Counted from the first letter of the stretch, positions 9,643-18,826 are shown. The stretch: DNA of 64,000 nt from Actinophytocola gossypii (GCF_025165815.1 NZ_JAFFZE010000022.1:62001-126000), one strand, 5' to 3'. The notes: generated by a model from the sequence alone, not told the origin. Numbers and translations: made by a program.

Positions 9643-10968
9643 ATGGTGTCGCTCGAGCCGATCTCGACGGTCGACGTGCCGTACTGGCATCCGAGAACCG
9701 AGACCATGCCGCGGGACGAGCTGGCCGCGTGGCAGTGGGAGAAGCTGCGCCGGTCCCTGGCGCTCGCCAGGAACTCGCCGTTCTGGCGGGAACGCCTGCC
9801 GGCCGACATCTCCTCGCTCGAGGACTACTTCGCCAGAGTGCCGCTGCTGTACCGCAAGGACATCATGGCCGCGCAGGGCGTCGCCCCGCCGTACGGGACG
9901 ATGCCGTCGACGAACCCCGGCCTCGGGTCGCACCACCACCAGACCAGCGGCACCAGCGGGCACCCGCCGGTGCGGTCGTTCGACACGACGCGCGACTGGA
10001 CGTGGTGCGTCGACGCCTACGCCACCGCTCTGTACGGCATGGGGGTACGCGAGCACCACCGCGGCATGGTGGCCTTCGGCTACGGCCTGTTCGCCGGGTT
10101 CTGGCTCATGCACTACGCGCTGGAGCGGATCGGGGCCACCCCGGTGCCGTCCGGCGGGATGGACTCCCGGGCCCGCATCCGACTGCTCGTCGACCTGCGG
10201 GTCGAGGTGCTCGGCCTCACCCCCAGCTACGCGCTGCGGCTCATCGAGACCGCCCGTGAGATGGGTGTCGACCTGAAACGCGACGCGAACGTCAAGATCA
10301 TCATGGCCGGGGGTGAGCCGAGGACCGACCTGACGACCGACATCATCGCGGAGGCGTTCGGCGCCCGCGTGCACAACGCCGCGGGCACCACCGAGCTCGG
10401 CACGGTGAACATGTTCGAGTGCCCGGAGAAACGCAACGCCTGCCACATCATCGAGTCGATCGTCATCGAGGAGGTCCTCGACCCGGTCACCAAGCAGCCG
10501 GTCGGCTACGGCGAGCAGGGTGTGCGGGTGTCCACCGGGATCGGTCGCGAGGGCCTGCAACTGTTCCGGCACTGGACCGAGGACCTGGTCGTCAAACGTC
10601 CGTGGCACGAGTGCGGCTGCGGGCGCACGTGGGACTACCTCGACCGCGGCATCCTCGGCCGCACCGACGACCTGCGCAAGATCCGCGGCGTCTCGGTCAC
10701 GCCCACGATGGTCGAGGAGGTCGTGCGCAAGTTCGACGACGTGGCCGAGTACCAGACGATCCTGCGCCGGGTACGCGGCCTCGACACGATCGTGGTCCGC
10801 GTCGAACCCGCGTCGTCCCAGGTGGACAACGAGGTGCTCGGCGCGCGGATCGGCACGGCCATCAAGAACGAGATCGGTATCCGCCCGGACGTCGAGTTCG
10901 CCGAACCGGGCACGCTCCCCAGATTCGAGCTGAAGGCGGCGAGGTTCCATGACGAACGCGAGGGTTGA
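9643..10968 (+). CDS. PaaK-like aryl acid AMP/CoA ligase 1
   Basis: 441 residues of the phenylacetate-CoA ligase branch of the adenylating superfamily. The phosphate-binding loop reads TSGTSG, the AMP contact region NAAGTTELG, and the C-terminal hinge GRTDDLRKIRGVSV, all close to the family norm. A CxCG pair (ECGCG) matches the zinc-like site seen in some members. AAAGGAGG precedes the ATG at 9643. The enzyme should activate an aromatic carboxylate as the acyl-AMP and perhaps the CoA ester. Benzoxazolinate pathways use a ligase of this kind, and the ADIC genes follow in the same direction. Confidence 0.85.
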   Translation: MVSLEPISTVDVPYWHPRTETMPRDELAAWQWEKLRRSLALARNSPFWRERLPADISSLEDYFARVPLLYRKDIMAAQGVAPPYGTMPSTNPGLGSHHHQTSGTSGHPPVRSFDTTRDWTWCVDAYATALYGMGVREHHRGMVAFGYGLFAGFWLMHYALERIGATPVPSGGMDSRARIRLLVDLRVEVLGLTPSYALRLIETAREMGVDLKRDANVKIIMAGGEPRTDLTTDIIAEAFGARVHNAAGTTELGTVNMFECPEKRNACHIIESIVIEEVLDPVTKQPVGYGEQGVRVSTGIGREGLQLFRHWTEDLVVKRPWHECGCGRTWDYLDRGILGRTDDLRKIRGVSVTPTMVEEVVRKFDDVAEYQTILRRVRGLDTIVVRVEPASSQVDNEVLGARIGTAIKNEIGIRPDVEFAEPGTLPRFELKAARFHDEREG

Positions 10969-11182
10969 GCTGACCGAGCTCCAGGTGCGGCAGCTGCGTG
11001 ACTGCTACCGCACCCTGCGCGGGCTCGCCGAGAGCGTCGGCGCCCCCGGTGTCCGGGCGGCCGTGCGGATCGCCGTGGCCGACCTGCACGCCGCTCTCGA
11101 GGGACAGGCGCTGGAGTTCGACCTCTACACCCACCGATGGGACGAGGAATCGTCCGCCCACGACCACACATTGGCCAGCTGA
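10949..11182 (+). CDS. Small conserved-looking protein, 77 aa, translationally coupled
   Basis: The ATG lies 20 bases inside the end of the ligase gene, which implies coupled translation. The 77 residues ([20 protein letters not shown], then a second helix and an acidic, His-containing tail) look wholly helical, without cysteine motif, signal or membrane segment. I do not recognise the family. Its position between a PaaK-like ligase and the iron-sulfur flavoprotein suggests an accessory or scaffold role in the aromatic-acid branch; this is inference only. Confidence 0.7.
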   Translation: MTNARVELTELQVRQLRDCYRTLRGLAESVGAPGVRAAVRIAVADLHAALEGQALEFDLYTHRWDEESSAHDHTLAS

Positions 11183-11207
11183 CCAATTCGGCCCCGGAGG
11201 TGTCAAC

Positions 11208-11876
11208 GTGACCGCGGTGGCGAAGATCGTCGCGATAAACGGTTCCGAGCGGGACGGGAACACCGCCGACGTGTTGCGGCACGCGGCGAAGACGGCGGAA
11301 GCCCGTGACGTCGAGTTCGAAGCCGTCGACCTGCGTGCCATCAGCATGACGCGCTGCGGCCCGTGCGGTGACTGCAACGATCGACTGGTGCGGTGTGCGC
11401 AGACCGACGACGTGCCGGTCGTCGTGGACAAGATGATCGAGGCGGACGGGCTGATCTACGCCGCACCGGTCCACGGCTTCGGCACGTCCAGCCTGATGCA
11501 GACCTTCATCGAGCGCGCCGGAGTCGGCTACCTGCGCTTCGACCGGCCGCTGAGCAACAAGGTGGCCGGCATCGTCGCGGTCGCCCGGCGCTACAGCGCG
11601 GGAACGATCACCGCGCAGCTGATCGCCAACGTCCTGCTGAACCGGATGATCCTGGTCGGCGCCGGCTTCCCGGCCGAGGTGCACGCGCTGCACCGCGGCG
11701 ACGCGGCCGAGGACGAGGAGGGCCTCACCAACGTCACCCGCATGGTGGACCGGATGATCGACATGATCCTGCTGCTCAAGGACTACCAGCGGCTGTCCGG
11801 AAAGGACGACGTGCTTCCGATCGGCGACCGCAACGAGCGGATCGGCCTCTCCGCGAACGAGCTGGAGATCCTGTGA
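11208..11876 (+). CDS. Iron-sulfur flavoprotein / FMN-dependent oxidoreductase, SgcG-like (probable ADIC dehydrogenase)
   Basis: 222 residues with a flavodoxin-like FMN fold. GSERDGNT binds the FMN phosphate. Cys50, 53, 56 and 63 form CxxCxxCx6C, the compact [4Fe-4S] motif of iron-sulfur flavoproteins. GGAGG lies before the GTG start at 11208, and the stop overlaps the next start (GTGA). In C-1027 biosynthesis SgcG, an FMN enzyme of this type, oxidises 2-amino-2-deoxyisochorismate to 3-enolpyruvoylanthranilate. The ADIC synthase-like genes lie 1.4 kb downstream on the same strand, which supports the same role. A general NADPH-FMN reductase is the alternative. Confidence 0.8.
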   Translation: MTAVAKIVAINGSERDGNTADVLRHAAKTAEARDVEFEAVDLRAISMTRCGPCGDCNDRLVRCAQTDDVPVVVDKMIEADGLIYAAPVHGFGTSSLMQTFIERAGVGYLRFDRPLSNKVAGIVAVARRYSAGTITAQLIANVLLNRMILVGAGFPAEVHALHRGDAAEDEEGLTNVTRMVDRMIDMILLLKDYQRLSGKDDVLPIGDRNERIGLSANELEIL

Positions 11877-13291
11877 ACCCGGCGATCGCCGGCCACGAGC
11901 AGTTCTGGGCCGACTACCAGAAGACGCTGCACCGGTTTCACACCGGCGGTCTGTCCGAACTGGACTGGGAGCGGTGGCGCGCGGACCGGCTCACCACCGT
12001 GTTGCGGCACGTCACCGACCGGTCCCCGTTCTACCGCCGCCATCTCGCCGGCATCGACATCGACCGGGTCACGCCGGACACGCTGCACACGCTCCCGTTC
12101 ACCACGAAGGCCGACCTGCGCCGGGAGATGTACGACGTGCTGTCCGGATCGCCGGCCGAGGCGAGCATCTTCTACGAGACGACCGGGACCACGGGCGCGT
12201 CGACTCCGTGCCCGCGTGGCGTTCGGGACATCCTCACCAGCAACTCGGCGGTCGAGGAGTCGTGGCGCCGGCTGTTCCGCGAGCGGTTCGGCGACCGGAT
12301 GCCGGTGGTCGGCCTGATGGGTCCGTCGGAGTTGTACGCGTTCGGCGACGTGTTCTCCTCGGTCACCGCGTCGCTCGGCGCGTGCCACGTCAAGATCTGG
12401 CCGGAGTCCCCCCGGGTCGGGTTCGCCAAGGCGTTGCGCCTCATCGAGGAGTTGGGCGTCGAGGTCGTCGTCTGTGCCCCCGCGCTGTGCCTCAGCCTGG
12501 CGAAGGCGGCCCTGCACCACGGCTACGACCCGGCCGGGTTGCCGATCAAGATGTTCCTGGTGCTCGGCGAGATCTGCACTCCCCAGTTCCGGTCCAACGT
12601 CAGCTCGCTGTGGCCGAGCGCCACCGTGTATCCGACGCTGTACGGATCGCAGGAGGCGCTGTGCATCGCCACCGGCGCGGTGACCGGCGAACTGCACCTG
12701 TCCGAGCTGAACTACGTCGTCGAGCTGATCGACCCGGACACCGGTGCGCACCTCGGCGACACCGGTGAGGGCGAGTTGGTGCTGACGATGCTGACCGACG
12801 GGATCAAGCCGCTGATCCGGTACCGCACCGCCGACCTCGTGCGGATCGGGCCGGCCGAGCCGGACGGCCCACTTCCCGGGCGGCGGGTCGAGGTCGTCGG
12901 CCGCGCCGCCGACCGGATCCACCTCGGCGCGGCCACGCTGCAGCCCGCCGAGCTGGAGGCGGCGGTGCTGGATGGCGTGCGTGGCTGCCTCGGCTACCAG
13001 GTGGTGATCGGTCACGACGCCGATGGCGCGGACACGGTGTCGGTCCGGATGGACCTGCTGGCCGACCTCGCGGGCGACCCGGCCGAGGTCGGCGCCGGCG
13101 TCTCCGCACGGCTCCGGGAGCGGACCGGGCTCGGTGCGGCGATCGTCGTGGACACCAACCTCGATCCGGTGACCAACACCGGCGCGTTCGTCAGTTGGAA
13201 GGCGGCCAGGGTCCGCGACGACCGGCGGGAGCCGGACCAGGCGGCGCTGGTCGCCCGTCAGGTGGCACACCGTTACGCGATCGACAACTAG
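11873..13291 (+). CDS. PaaK-like AMP-dependent ligase 2
   Basis: 472 residues, overlapping the flavoprotein stop by four bases (GTGA). The P-loop-like motif is TTGTTGAST, the AMP region YGSQEALC, and the hinge [13 protein letters not shown], which departs from the usual GRTDD form and may mean altered second-step (CoA) chemistry. It is only a distant paralogue of the ligase at 9643. In known benzoxazolinate pathways a PaaK-like acyl-AMP ligase promotes ring formation from 3-enolpyruvoylanthranilate. This copy, coupled to the SgcG-like gene, is the better candidate for that step. Confidence 0.83.
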   Translation: MNPAIAGHEQFWADYQKTLHRFHTGGLSELDWERWRADRLTTVLRHVTDRSPFYRRHLAGIDIDRVTPDTLHTLPFTTKADLRREMYDVLSGSPAEASIFYETTGTTGASTPCPRGVRDILTSNSAVEESWRRLFRERFGDRMPVVGLMGPSELYAFGDVFSSVTASLGACHVKIWPESPRVGFAKALRLIEELGVEVVVCAPALCLSLAKAALHHGYDPAGLPIKMFLVLGEICTPQFRSNVSSLWPSATVYPTLYGSQEALCIATGAVTGELHLSELNYVVELIDPDTGAHLGDTGEGELVLTMLTDGIKPLIRYRTADLVRIGPAEPDGPLPGRRVEVVGRAADRIHLGAATLQPAELEAAVLDGVRGCLGYQVVIGHDADGADTVSVRMDLLADLAGDPAEVGAGVSARLRERTGLGAAIVVDTNLDPVTNTGAFVSWKAARVRDDRREPDQAALVARQVAHRYAIDN

Positions 13292-13324
13292 TGCCCCGAT
13301 CAGCCGACGAGCCGAGGACGATCG

Positions 13325-14812
13325 ATGACCAACAACCGCACTGGCGAGCCCGGGGACGCGGGGCGGATACCCGTGCGCACGGTCCGGGTGCCGTTGCCGG
13401 AGACCGAGGCGCTGCCGAGTTATCTCGCGCTCGCCGAACGTTTCGGCTCCGACCAGGTCTACCTGTTGGACTCCGCGGGCGGCCCGGCCGGCGACTGCCG
13501 GTACCGGTTCATCGGGTTCGGCGAGCTGCTCTCGCTCACCGTCACCCGTGACGACGTGCGTATCGACGGCGTGCCGGAGCTGCTGGAGACCGTGCGCGCG
13601 CGGGTCGAGCCGGTGCTCGACACCTCCGGCGAGACCTGGCGCCTGGCCGATCCGCACGATCTGTGGCAACTGCTGCGGGAGCTGGGCTCGTGCTTCGCCG
13701 TGACCGGCTCGGCCACCGAGTTCCGGTTCGGCTTCCTCGCGTACTTCGGTTACGACACCGCCCGCTACGTCGAGGAGCTGCCCTACCTGATCGAGCCGGA
13801 CCGCGATCAGCCGGACGTGCGCATGGTGCTGTACCGAGGGTTCCTGGTCTCCGACACCAGCCGGGAGGGCGCCGAGCTGCGACTGCACGAATCACCGGCG
13901 TGGCCGAGCGTCGATCCGGCCGAGCTCACCACGCTGCTCACCGCCGCGAACCGCACGCAGCCGGCGCCGGCGGACGGGCTCCCGCCGGTGTCCACGGTGG
14001 ACAGTGACGTCGACGAGTCCAGCTATCTGGCCATCGTGGACAAGTGCCTGAAGCACATCGCGGTCGGCGACATCTACCAGGTGCAGATCGGCCAGGAGCT
14101 GACGATCCGGAGCACGGCCGACCCGGTGACGGTGTATCGGCGGCTGCTCGAGCGCAACCCGTCGCCGTACATGTACCTCGCCCCGTTCGGCGACCAGACG
14201 GTGATCGGCGCCAGCCCGGAGCTGTTCGTGCGGGTCGAGGACCGCCAGGTGACCATGCGACCGATCGCCGGCACCGCGCCGCGCGGACCGGACGACGACG
14301 CACGCGCACGCCGACTGCGCACCGACCCGAAGGAGCGGGCCGAGCACACGATGCTGGTCGACCTGTGCCGCAACGACATCGGTCGGATCTGCGAGCGCGA
14401 CACGCTCGACGTGCCGGACAAGCTGGTCATCGAGCGCTACTCGCACGTGCTGCACCTGGTCTCGACGGTCACCGGACGAGCACAGCCGGACCGGGACGCC
14501 TACGACATCATCGCCGCGCTGTTCCCGGCCGGCACGATGACCGGCGCGCCGAAGATCCGCGCCATGGAGATCATCGAGGAGACGGAGCACAGCCGTCGCG
14601 GCCTGTACGCCGGCGCGCTCGGTCTCGTCGACGTCGGCGGCTACGTCAACCTCGCACTGTGCATCCGCACCCTGATCCACCACGACGGTGCGTACCGAAC
14701 CAGAGCCTCGGCCGGCATCGTCGCCGACTCGGTGCCAGGGCGTGAGTGGCGCGAGACGCTCGCGAAGCTCGCCGCGGGCTACTGGGCGGTCACCGGAGAA
14801 GAGCCGCAATGA
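13325..14812 (+). CDS. Chorismate-amination enzyme, anthranilate/ADIC synthase component I (TrpE/SgcD type)
   Basis: 495 residues of the chorismate-binding superfamily. The key motif reads PIAGT, the Ala/Thr form of anthranilate-type (ortho-aminating) synthases, as opposed to the PIKGT of PabB. Other conserved signatures are FPAGTMTGAPKIRAM, SPELF and DLCRNDIGR. The paired amidotransferase overlaps its stop. TrpE makes anthranilate, while SgcD and PhzE stop at 2-amino-2-deoxyisochorismate; sequence alone does not separate them here. The flavoprotein two genes upstream fits an ADIC product. A duplicate of primary tryptophan synthesis is less likely given the company. Confidence 0.88.
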   Translation: MTNNRTGEPGDAGRIPVRTVRVPLPETEALPSYLALAERFGSDQVYLLDSAGGPAGDCRYRFIGFGELLSLTVTRDDVRIDGVPELLETVRARVEPVLDTSGETWRLADPHDLWQLLRELGSCFAVTGSATEFRFGFLAYFGYDTARYVEELPYLIEPDRDQPDVRMVLYRGFLVSDTSREGAELRLHESPAWPSVDPAELTTLLTAANRTQPAPADGLPPVSTVDSDVDESSYLAIVDKCLKHIAVGDIYQVQIGQELTIRSTADPVTVYRRLLERNPSPYMYLAPFGDQTVIGASPELFVRVEDRQVTMRPIAGTAPRGPDDDARARRLRTDPKERAEHTMLVDLCRNDIGRICERDTLDVPDKLVIERYSHVLHLVSTVTGRAQPDRDAYDIIAALFPAGTMTGAPKIRAMEIIEETEHSRRGLYAGALGLVDVGGYVNLALCIRTLIHHDGAYRTRASAGIVADSVPGREWRETLAKLAAGYWAVTGEEPQ

Positions 14813-15432
14813 TGAGGATCCTCGTCGTCGACGCGTTCGACAGCTTCGTCCACATCCTCGGGCAGTACCTGAGGTCCGCGGACGCGACACCGGTCATCGT
14901 CCGCTCCAACGAGCTGGACCTCGACGACGTGTCCAGGACCCAGCCGGACGCGATCCTCCTCGGTCCCGGTCCTGGACACCCGTCGGAGTCCGGGCATGTC
15001 GAGATCGTGCGCGCCTATGCCGGCCGGGTACCGATCCTCGGTGTGTGCCTCGGCCACCAGGCCATCGGGCTCGCCTTCGGCGCGACCGTCGTGCCGGCGC
15101 AGCACCTGATGCACGGCAAGACCAGCCGGGTCGAACACGACGGCCGCGGCATCTTCACCGGCATGCGCCCTCGGTTCCAGGCGACCCGGTACCACTCGCT
15201 GATCATCACCGAACACACCGTGCCGGAGCCCCTGGAGATCAGCGCGCGATCGCACGACGACGGGTACGTGATGGGCATGCGACACCGGCGGCTGCCGATC
15301 GAGTCGGTGCAGTTCCACCCGGAAAGCGTGTGCACCGAGGACGGCATGCGAATGATCACCAACTTCGTCGAGGCCCACGGCGACTTCCCGTCGTGGCAGC
15401 AGGAACCGGCCGAGGAGATCCGCGCCGCGTAG
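14809..15432 (+). CDS. Glutamine amidotransferase subunit of anthranilate/ADIC synthase (TrpG-like)
   Basis: 207 residues, a complete class I glutamine amidotransferase. The nucleophile is in GVCLGHQ, the oxyanion loop in GPGPGHP, and the His-Glu pair in QFHPES. It releases ammonia from glutamine and channels it to the synthase encoded just upstream; the ATGA overlap with that gene implies equal expression. It is free-standing, unlike the fused amidotransferase of PhzE. The ATG is doubled, so translation could begin at 14809 or 14812. Confidence 0.93.
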   Translation: MMRILVVDAFDSFVHILGQYLRSADATPVIVRSNELDLDDVSRTQPDAILLGPGPGHPSESGHVEIVRAYAGRVPILGVCLGHQAIGLAFGATVVPAQHLMHGKTSRVEHDGRGIFTGMRPRFQATRYHSLIITEHTVPEPLEISARSHDDGYVMGMRHRRLPIESVQFHPESVCTEDGMRMITNFVEAHGDFPSWQQEPAEEIRAA

Positions 15433-15460
15433 CCGGCCACGAGGTGAGGAGAAGAAGGTC

Positions 15461-16465
15461 ATGTTGGGAGACAAGGACGGAACGGCCGCCAAGCTGTGGT
15501 CGATGGCGAACCTCGGAACGCCGATGGCGGTGCGGGTCGCGGCCACGCTGCGGATCGCCGACCACCTCGCGTCCGGCGCACGCACGGCGGCGGAGCTCGC
15601 GCCGGTGGTCCGCGCCGATCCCGACGCGCTGGAGCGGCTCCTGCGCTATCTCGCGGTGCGCGGGGTGTTCTCCCGTGACGAGCAGGGGCGGTACACGCTC
15701 ACCCCGCTCGCCGAACCACTGCGCGAGGACCACCCGGCCGGCGTCCGAGCCTGGTTCGACATCGAGGGCTCCGGCCGAGGCGAACTGTCGTTCGTGGAGT
15801 TGCTGCACAGCGTCCGCACCGGCGAGGCCGCGTTTCCGGTGCGGTACGGCCGACCGTTCTGGGACGATCTGGCCGCTGACCCCGGGCGCACCGAGTCGTT
15901 CAACAAGCTGCTCGGCGCCGACGTCGCCGCGCGGGCCCCTGGCATCGTCGCCGGCTACGACTGGGCATCGACCGGCCACCTCGTCGACGTCGGCGGTGGC
16001 AACGGCGCGCTGCTGACCGCGCTGCTGACGGCGAACCCCGACCTTCGCGGCACCGTCGTCGATCTGCCGGAGGCCGCGCAGACCGCGAAGGAAACCTTCG
16101 CCGAGGCAGGTCTGGACGACCGGGCCGACGCGATCGCCGGCAGCTTCTTCGATCCGCTGCCGCCGGGGGCGGGCGGCTACCTGCTCTCGCTCATCCTGCA
16201 CGACTGGGACGACTCGTCGACGGTCGCGATCCTGCGGCGCTGCGCGGAGGCCGCGGGCGACACCGGTTCGGTGTTCGTCATCGAGTCGATCGGTTCCTCG
16301 GGCGACACCCCGCACACCGGAATGGACCTGCGGATGTTGTGCGTCTACGGCGCCAAGGAACGCGACGTCGCCGACTTCACCGAGCTCGCGGCCCGTTCGG
16401 GGCTCCGGTTCGTCGCGGTCCACCCCGCCGGTCCCTCGGCGATCATCGAGTTCACCGCCGCCTGA
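15461..16465 (+). CDS. SAM-dependent O-methyltransferase (PF00891, DnrK/SgcD4 type)
   Basis: 334 residues. An N-terminal winged-helix dimerisation domain (about residues 12-95) is followed by the catalytic Rossmann domain. VDVGGGNG binds SAM, and LHDWDD carries the general-base histidine normal for this fold. GGTGAGGAG lies upstream of the ATG. Enzymes of this type methylate phenols; in C-1027 the benzoxazolinate carries a methoxy group installed by such an enzyme. The P450 46 bases downstream probably supplies the hydroxyl. Confidence 0.88.
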   Translation: MLGDKDGTAAKLWSMANLGTPMAVRVAATLRIADHLASGARTAAELAPVVRADPDALERLLRYLAVRGVFSRDEQGRYTLTPLAEPLREDHPAGVRAWFDIEGSGRGELSFVELLHSVRTGEAAFPVRYGRPFWDDLAADPGRTESFNKLLGADVAARAPGIVAGYDWASTGHLVDVGGGNGALLTALLTANPDLRGTVVDLPEAAQTAKETFAEAGLDDRADAIAGSFFDPLPPGAGGYLLSLILHDWDDSSTVAILRRCAEAAGDTGSVFVIESIGSSGDTPHTGMDLRMLCVYGAKERDVADFTELAARSGLRFVAVHPAGPSAIIEFTAA

Positions 16466-16511
16466 GCGGCCGGCAGTCTGCCGACCGCCGGCCGTCGAAA
16501 GGAGCTGCCGC

Positions 16512-17741
16512 ATGTCCGCGCCGGTCACCTCACCACTCGAGGCGTTCGAGGCCCTGGCGACCTCGGCGGGCCGCCGAGACCCGTACCCGGGCTACGAGGC
16601 GATCCGCGCGCACGGGAACCTCGTGCGGCTCAAGCCGGGGCGGCTGGTCGCGGTGGGCCACGCCGAGTGCGCACGCGCGCTACGCGAGCCCAAGCTGCTG
16701 GTCCAGGACGGCGACAGCTACGACATCACCTTCCCGAGCTGGCGTACGCACTCGTCCCTGCGTGCGTTCACCAGCTCCATGCTCTACAGCAACCCGCCGG
16801 CGCACCACCGGCTGCGCGGCCTGGTGAACGGGGCGTTCACCCCGCCGAAAGTGGCGCAGCTGCGGTCGGTCATCGAGGACATGGTCGACCGGCTGGTCGA
16901 CCATGTGGCCGACGCCGGCGCTGGTGGCTCTCCGGTGGACCTCATCGCCGAGTTCGCCGCGCGCCTGCCGATCGCGGTGATCAGCACCATGCTCGGCTTC
17001 CCCGAACGGGACCAGGTGTGGTTCCGCGACATCGCGTCGACCGTGGCCGAGTCGACCGACGGGTTCACCGACCCGGCCGCGCTCGCCCGGGCCGACGCGG
17101 CGATGGACGAGCTCAGCGCGTACTTCGCCGACCTGCTCGACCAGCGTCGCCGCGCCCCAGCCGACGACCTGGTCACGATGCTCGCCCAGGTGCACGACGC
17201 CGGCGACGGCCGGCTGAGCCACGACGAGCTGATGGGCAACCTGATGGTGCTGCTCACCGCTGGCTTCGAGACCACCAGCTTCCTCATCGGGCACGGCGTG
17301 CTGCTCGCGCTGGACGACCAGCGGCACGCACACCGGTTGCGGACCGAGCCGGACTTCGCCGCCGGCTACGTCGAGGAGATCCTGCGGTTCGAACCGCCGG
17401 TACACATCACCAGCCGCTGGGCGGCGACGGACGTCGACCTGGTCGGCACGCCGGTGCCGGCGGGCACCAAGCTCGTCCTGGTGCTCGCGGCCGGCAACCG
17501 TGACCCGCGCCGCTACGTCGAGCCGGACACGTTCGACCCGGACCGACGGAACAGCCAGCCACTGAGCTTCGGCGCGGGTGGGCACTTCTGCCTCGGCGCC
17601 CCGCTCGCCCGCCTGGAGGCGCGGATCGCGCTGCCGACGCTGCTGCGCCGCTTCCCCCGGCTCGCGATCGGTGGCCCGATCCAGTACCGCCACCGGCTGG
17701 TGGTGCGTGGGCTGGACGCCCTCCCCATCACCATCGGGTGA
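16512..17741 (+). CDS. Cytochrome P450 (probable aromatic hydroxylase)
   Basis: 409 residues. Signatures: AGFETT in the I helix, EILRFE (ExxR) in the K helix and FGAGGHFCLG at the haem cysteine. AAAGGAG precedes the ATG at 16512. It follows the O-methyltransferase and closes the plus-strand aromatic-acid run, as expected for ring hydroxylation before O-methylation in benzoxazolinate formation. It is not close to the P450 at 2132, which differs in length and in the I-helix motif. No dedicated ferredoxin is present. Confidence 0.92.
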   Translation: MSAPVTSPLEAFEALATSAGRRDPYPGYEAIRAHGNLVRLKPGRLVAVGHAECARALREPKLLVQDGDSYDITFPSWRTHSSLRAFTSSMLYSNPPAHHRLRGLVNGAFTPPKVAQLRSVIEDMVDRLVDHVADAGAGGSPVDLIAEFAARLPIAVISTMLGFPERDQVWFRDIASTVAESTDGFTDPAALARADAAMDELSAYFADLLDQRRRAPADDLVTMLAQVHDAGDGRLSHDELMGNLMVLLTAGFETTSFLIGHGVLLALDDQRHAHRLRTEPDFAAGYVEEILRFEPPVHITSRWAATDVDLVGTPVPAGTKLVLVLAAGNRDPRRYVEPDTFDPDRRNSQPLSFGAGGHFCLGAPLARLEARIALPTLLRRFPRLAIGGPIQYRHRLVVRGLDALPITIG

Positions 17742-17766
17742 CACCTATCGGGTGAGCGCGTCTCCC

Positions 17767-17780
17767 AGATTGCGCAATCT
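17767..17780. promoter_or_regulatory. 14-base perfect palindrome, candidate operator
   Basis: AGATTGCGCAATCT lies in the 97-base gap upstream of the YdeI-like gene, about 58 bases before its ATG. A perfect AT-edged palindrome stands out in this GC-rich sequence and is the size of a dimeric repressor site. Which regulator binds is unknown. Confidence 0.45.
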
Positions 17781-17838
17781 CGATGGAAAGCCGGCATTGT
17801 TGTTGCCAGGGCCGTACCGGCGGCCCCATCATCGGCTC

Positions 17839-18285
17839 ATGAAGATTCGTACAACCATTGTCACGGCCGGGGGGTCGACAACCGGCATCCTAGTTCCGGA
17901 CGACGTGCTGGACGAACTGGGCGCCGGCAAACGACCTCGGGTACAGGTGACCCTGGAAGGTTACACCTACCGGAATCTGGTCGGCAAAATGGGCGACGAC
18001 CACATGATCCCGTTGAGCGCCGATCACCGAAAGAAGGCCGGCGTCTCCGCCGGGGACGAACTCGAAGTCGACATCGTCGTGGACGACGCCCCGCTCGAGG
18101 TCGAGGTGCCGGAGGACTTCGCCGCGGCGCTCGCCAAGGAGCCGGCCGCCAAGAAGTTCTTCGAGAGTCTCACGTACAGCAAGAAGCGCCAGCACGTCGA
18201 TCCCATCACGTCCGCGAAGAAGCCGGAGACCCGGCTTCGCCGGATCGAGAAGTCCGTCGAGACCCTGAAGGCCGGAAAGTCCTGA
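17839..18285 (+). CDS. YdeI/OmdA-like protein (DUF1905 plus bacteriocin-protection domain)
   Basis: 148 residues. The first 90 (TIVTAGGSTTGILVPDDVLDEL, then GDDHMIPLSADHRKKAG) are the DUF1905 barrel. The lysine-rich tail (FFESLTYSKKRQHVDPI) is the YdeI/OmdA domain. Family members are small cytoplasmic proteins linked to antimicrobial-peptide protection, though the mechanism is unclear. The start is set by the domain boundary; no strong ribosome site is visible. Within this cluster a minor resistance role is possible. Confidence 0.8.
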   Translation: MKIRTTIVTAGGSTTGILVPDDVLDELGAGKRPRVQVTLEGYTYRNLVGKMGDDHMIPLSADHRKKAGVSAGDELEVDIVVDDAPLEVEVPEDFAAALAKEPAAKKFFESLTYSKKRQHVDPITSAKKPETRLRRIEKSVETLKAGKS

Positions 18286-18435
18286 CGCCTCGTGCGCCCG
18301 GCGACAGCGCACGCACGAAGTAGCTACCCGTCGCGCGGGTCGGCAAGACTGCATGGCGGGCAGGCTGTTCAGGAAGGCGTTTCCCGCCGTGCCGCCCGCC
18401 GTGCCCCAAGTTCCGGACCCCAGGAGGAGTTACGC
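18286..18435. other. 150-base gap without a gene
   Basis: Apart from the ribosome site of the next gene (AGGAGGAG at about 18422-18429) I see no repeat, palindrome or reading frame of note here. It may carry a promoter for the YCII-like gene. Confidence 0.3.
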
Positions 18436-18807
18436 ATGCGGTTCATCACGTTCGTCAAGACCCCGACGACATCGGCCCCGCCGCCCGAGCTGATGGCGGC
18501 GATCGGACAGTTCGGTGCCGAGGCCGCCGAGGCCGGGGTCTTCGTCGAGACCGGCGGCCTCGCCCCGGACGTCGCGAGCACGAAGATCAAGGTGGCGGAC
18601 GGTGCGGTCACGCCCGTCGACGGGCCGTTCGAGGGTGAGCAACTGGTCAGCGCCTACTCGATCTTCGACGTGCAGTCGAAGGAGGAGGCCCTGGAGTGGG
18701 CCACCCGCTTCATGGACCTGCACGCCAAGCACTGGCCGGAGTGGACCGGCGAGACCGAGGTGCGCCAGATCTTCGGCCCCGAGGAGATGGCCAACTTCGG
18801 GGGTTGA
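18436..18807 (+). CDS. YCII-related protein, 123 aa
   Basis: A 123-residue ferredoxin-like fold of the YCII/DGPF group. It begins MRFITFVKTP and contains VTPVDGPFEGEQLVSAYSIFDVQSKEEA, the family's DGPF segment. AGGAGGAG precedes the ATG. Most members have no known reaction; a few act in ring-cleavage or dehydratase steps, and many lie beside ECF sigma factors, of which none is present here. Its place next to the apoprotein gene, facing it, is the only functional hint. Confidence 0.82.
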   Translation: MRFITFVKTPTTSAPPPELMAAIGQFGAEAAEAGVFVETGGLAPDVASTKIKVADGAVTPVDGPFEGEQLVSAYSIFDVQSKEEALEWATRFMDLHAKHWPEWTGETEVRQIFGPEEMANFGG

Positions 18808-18826
18808 GTCCGCCGACCGACGTGCA

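Noticed and set aside
13325-15432. Primary tryptophan anthranilate synthase (trpE-trpG)
   Set aside because: The enzymology fits, but no other trp genes are near and the pair is embedded with an iron-sulfur flavoprotein, PaaK-like ligases, an OMT and a P450. I therefore call it a pathway-specific anthranilate/ADIC synthase, while noting that the product is not decided by sequence.
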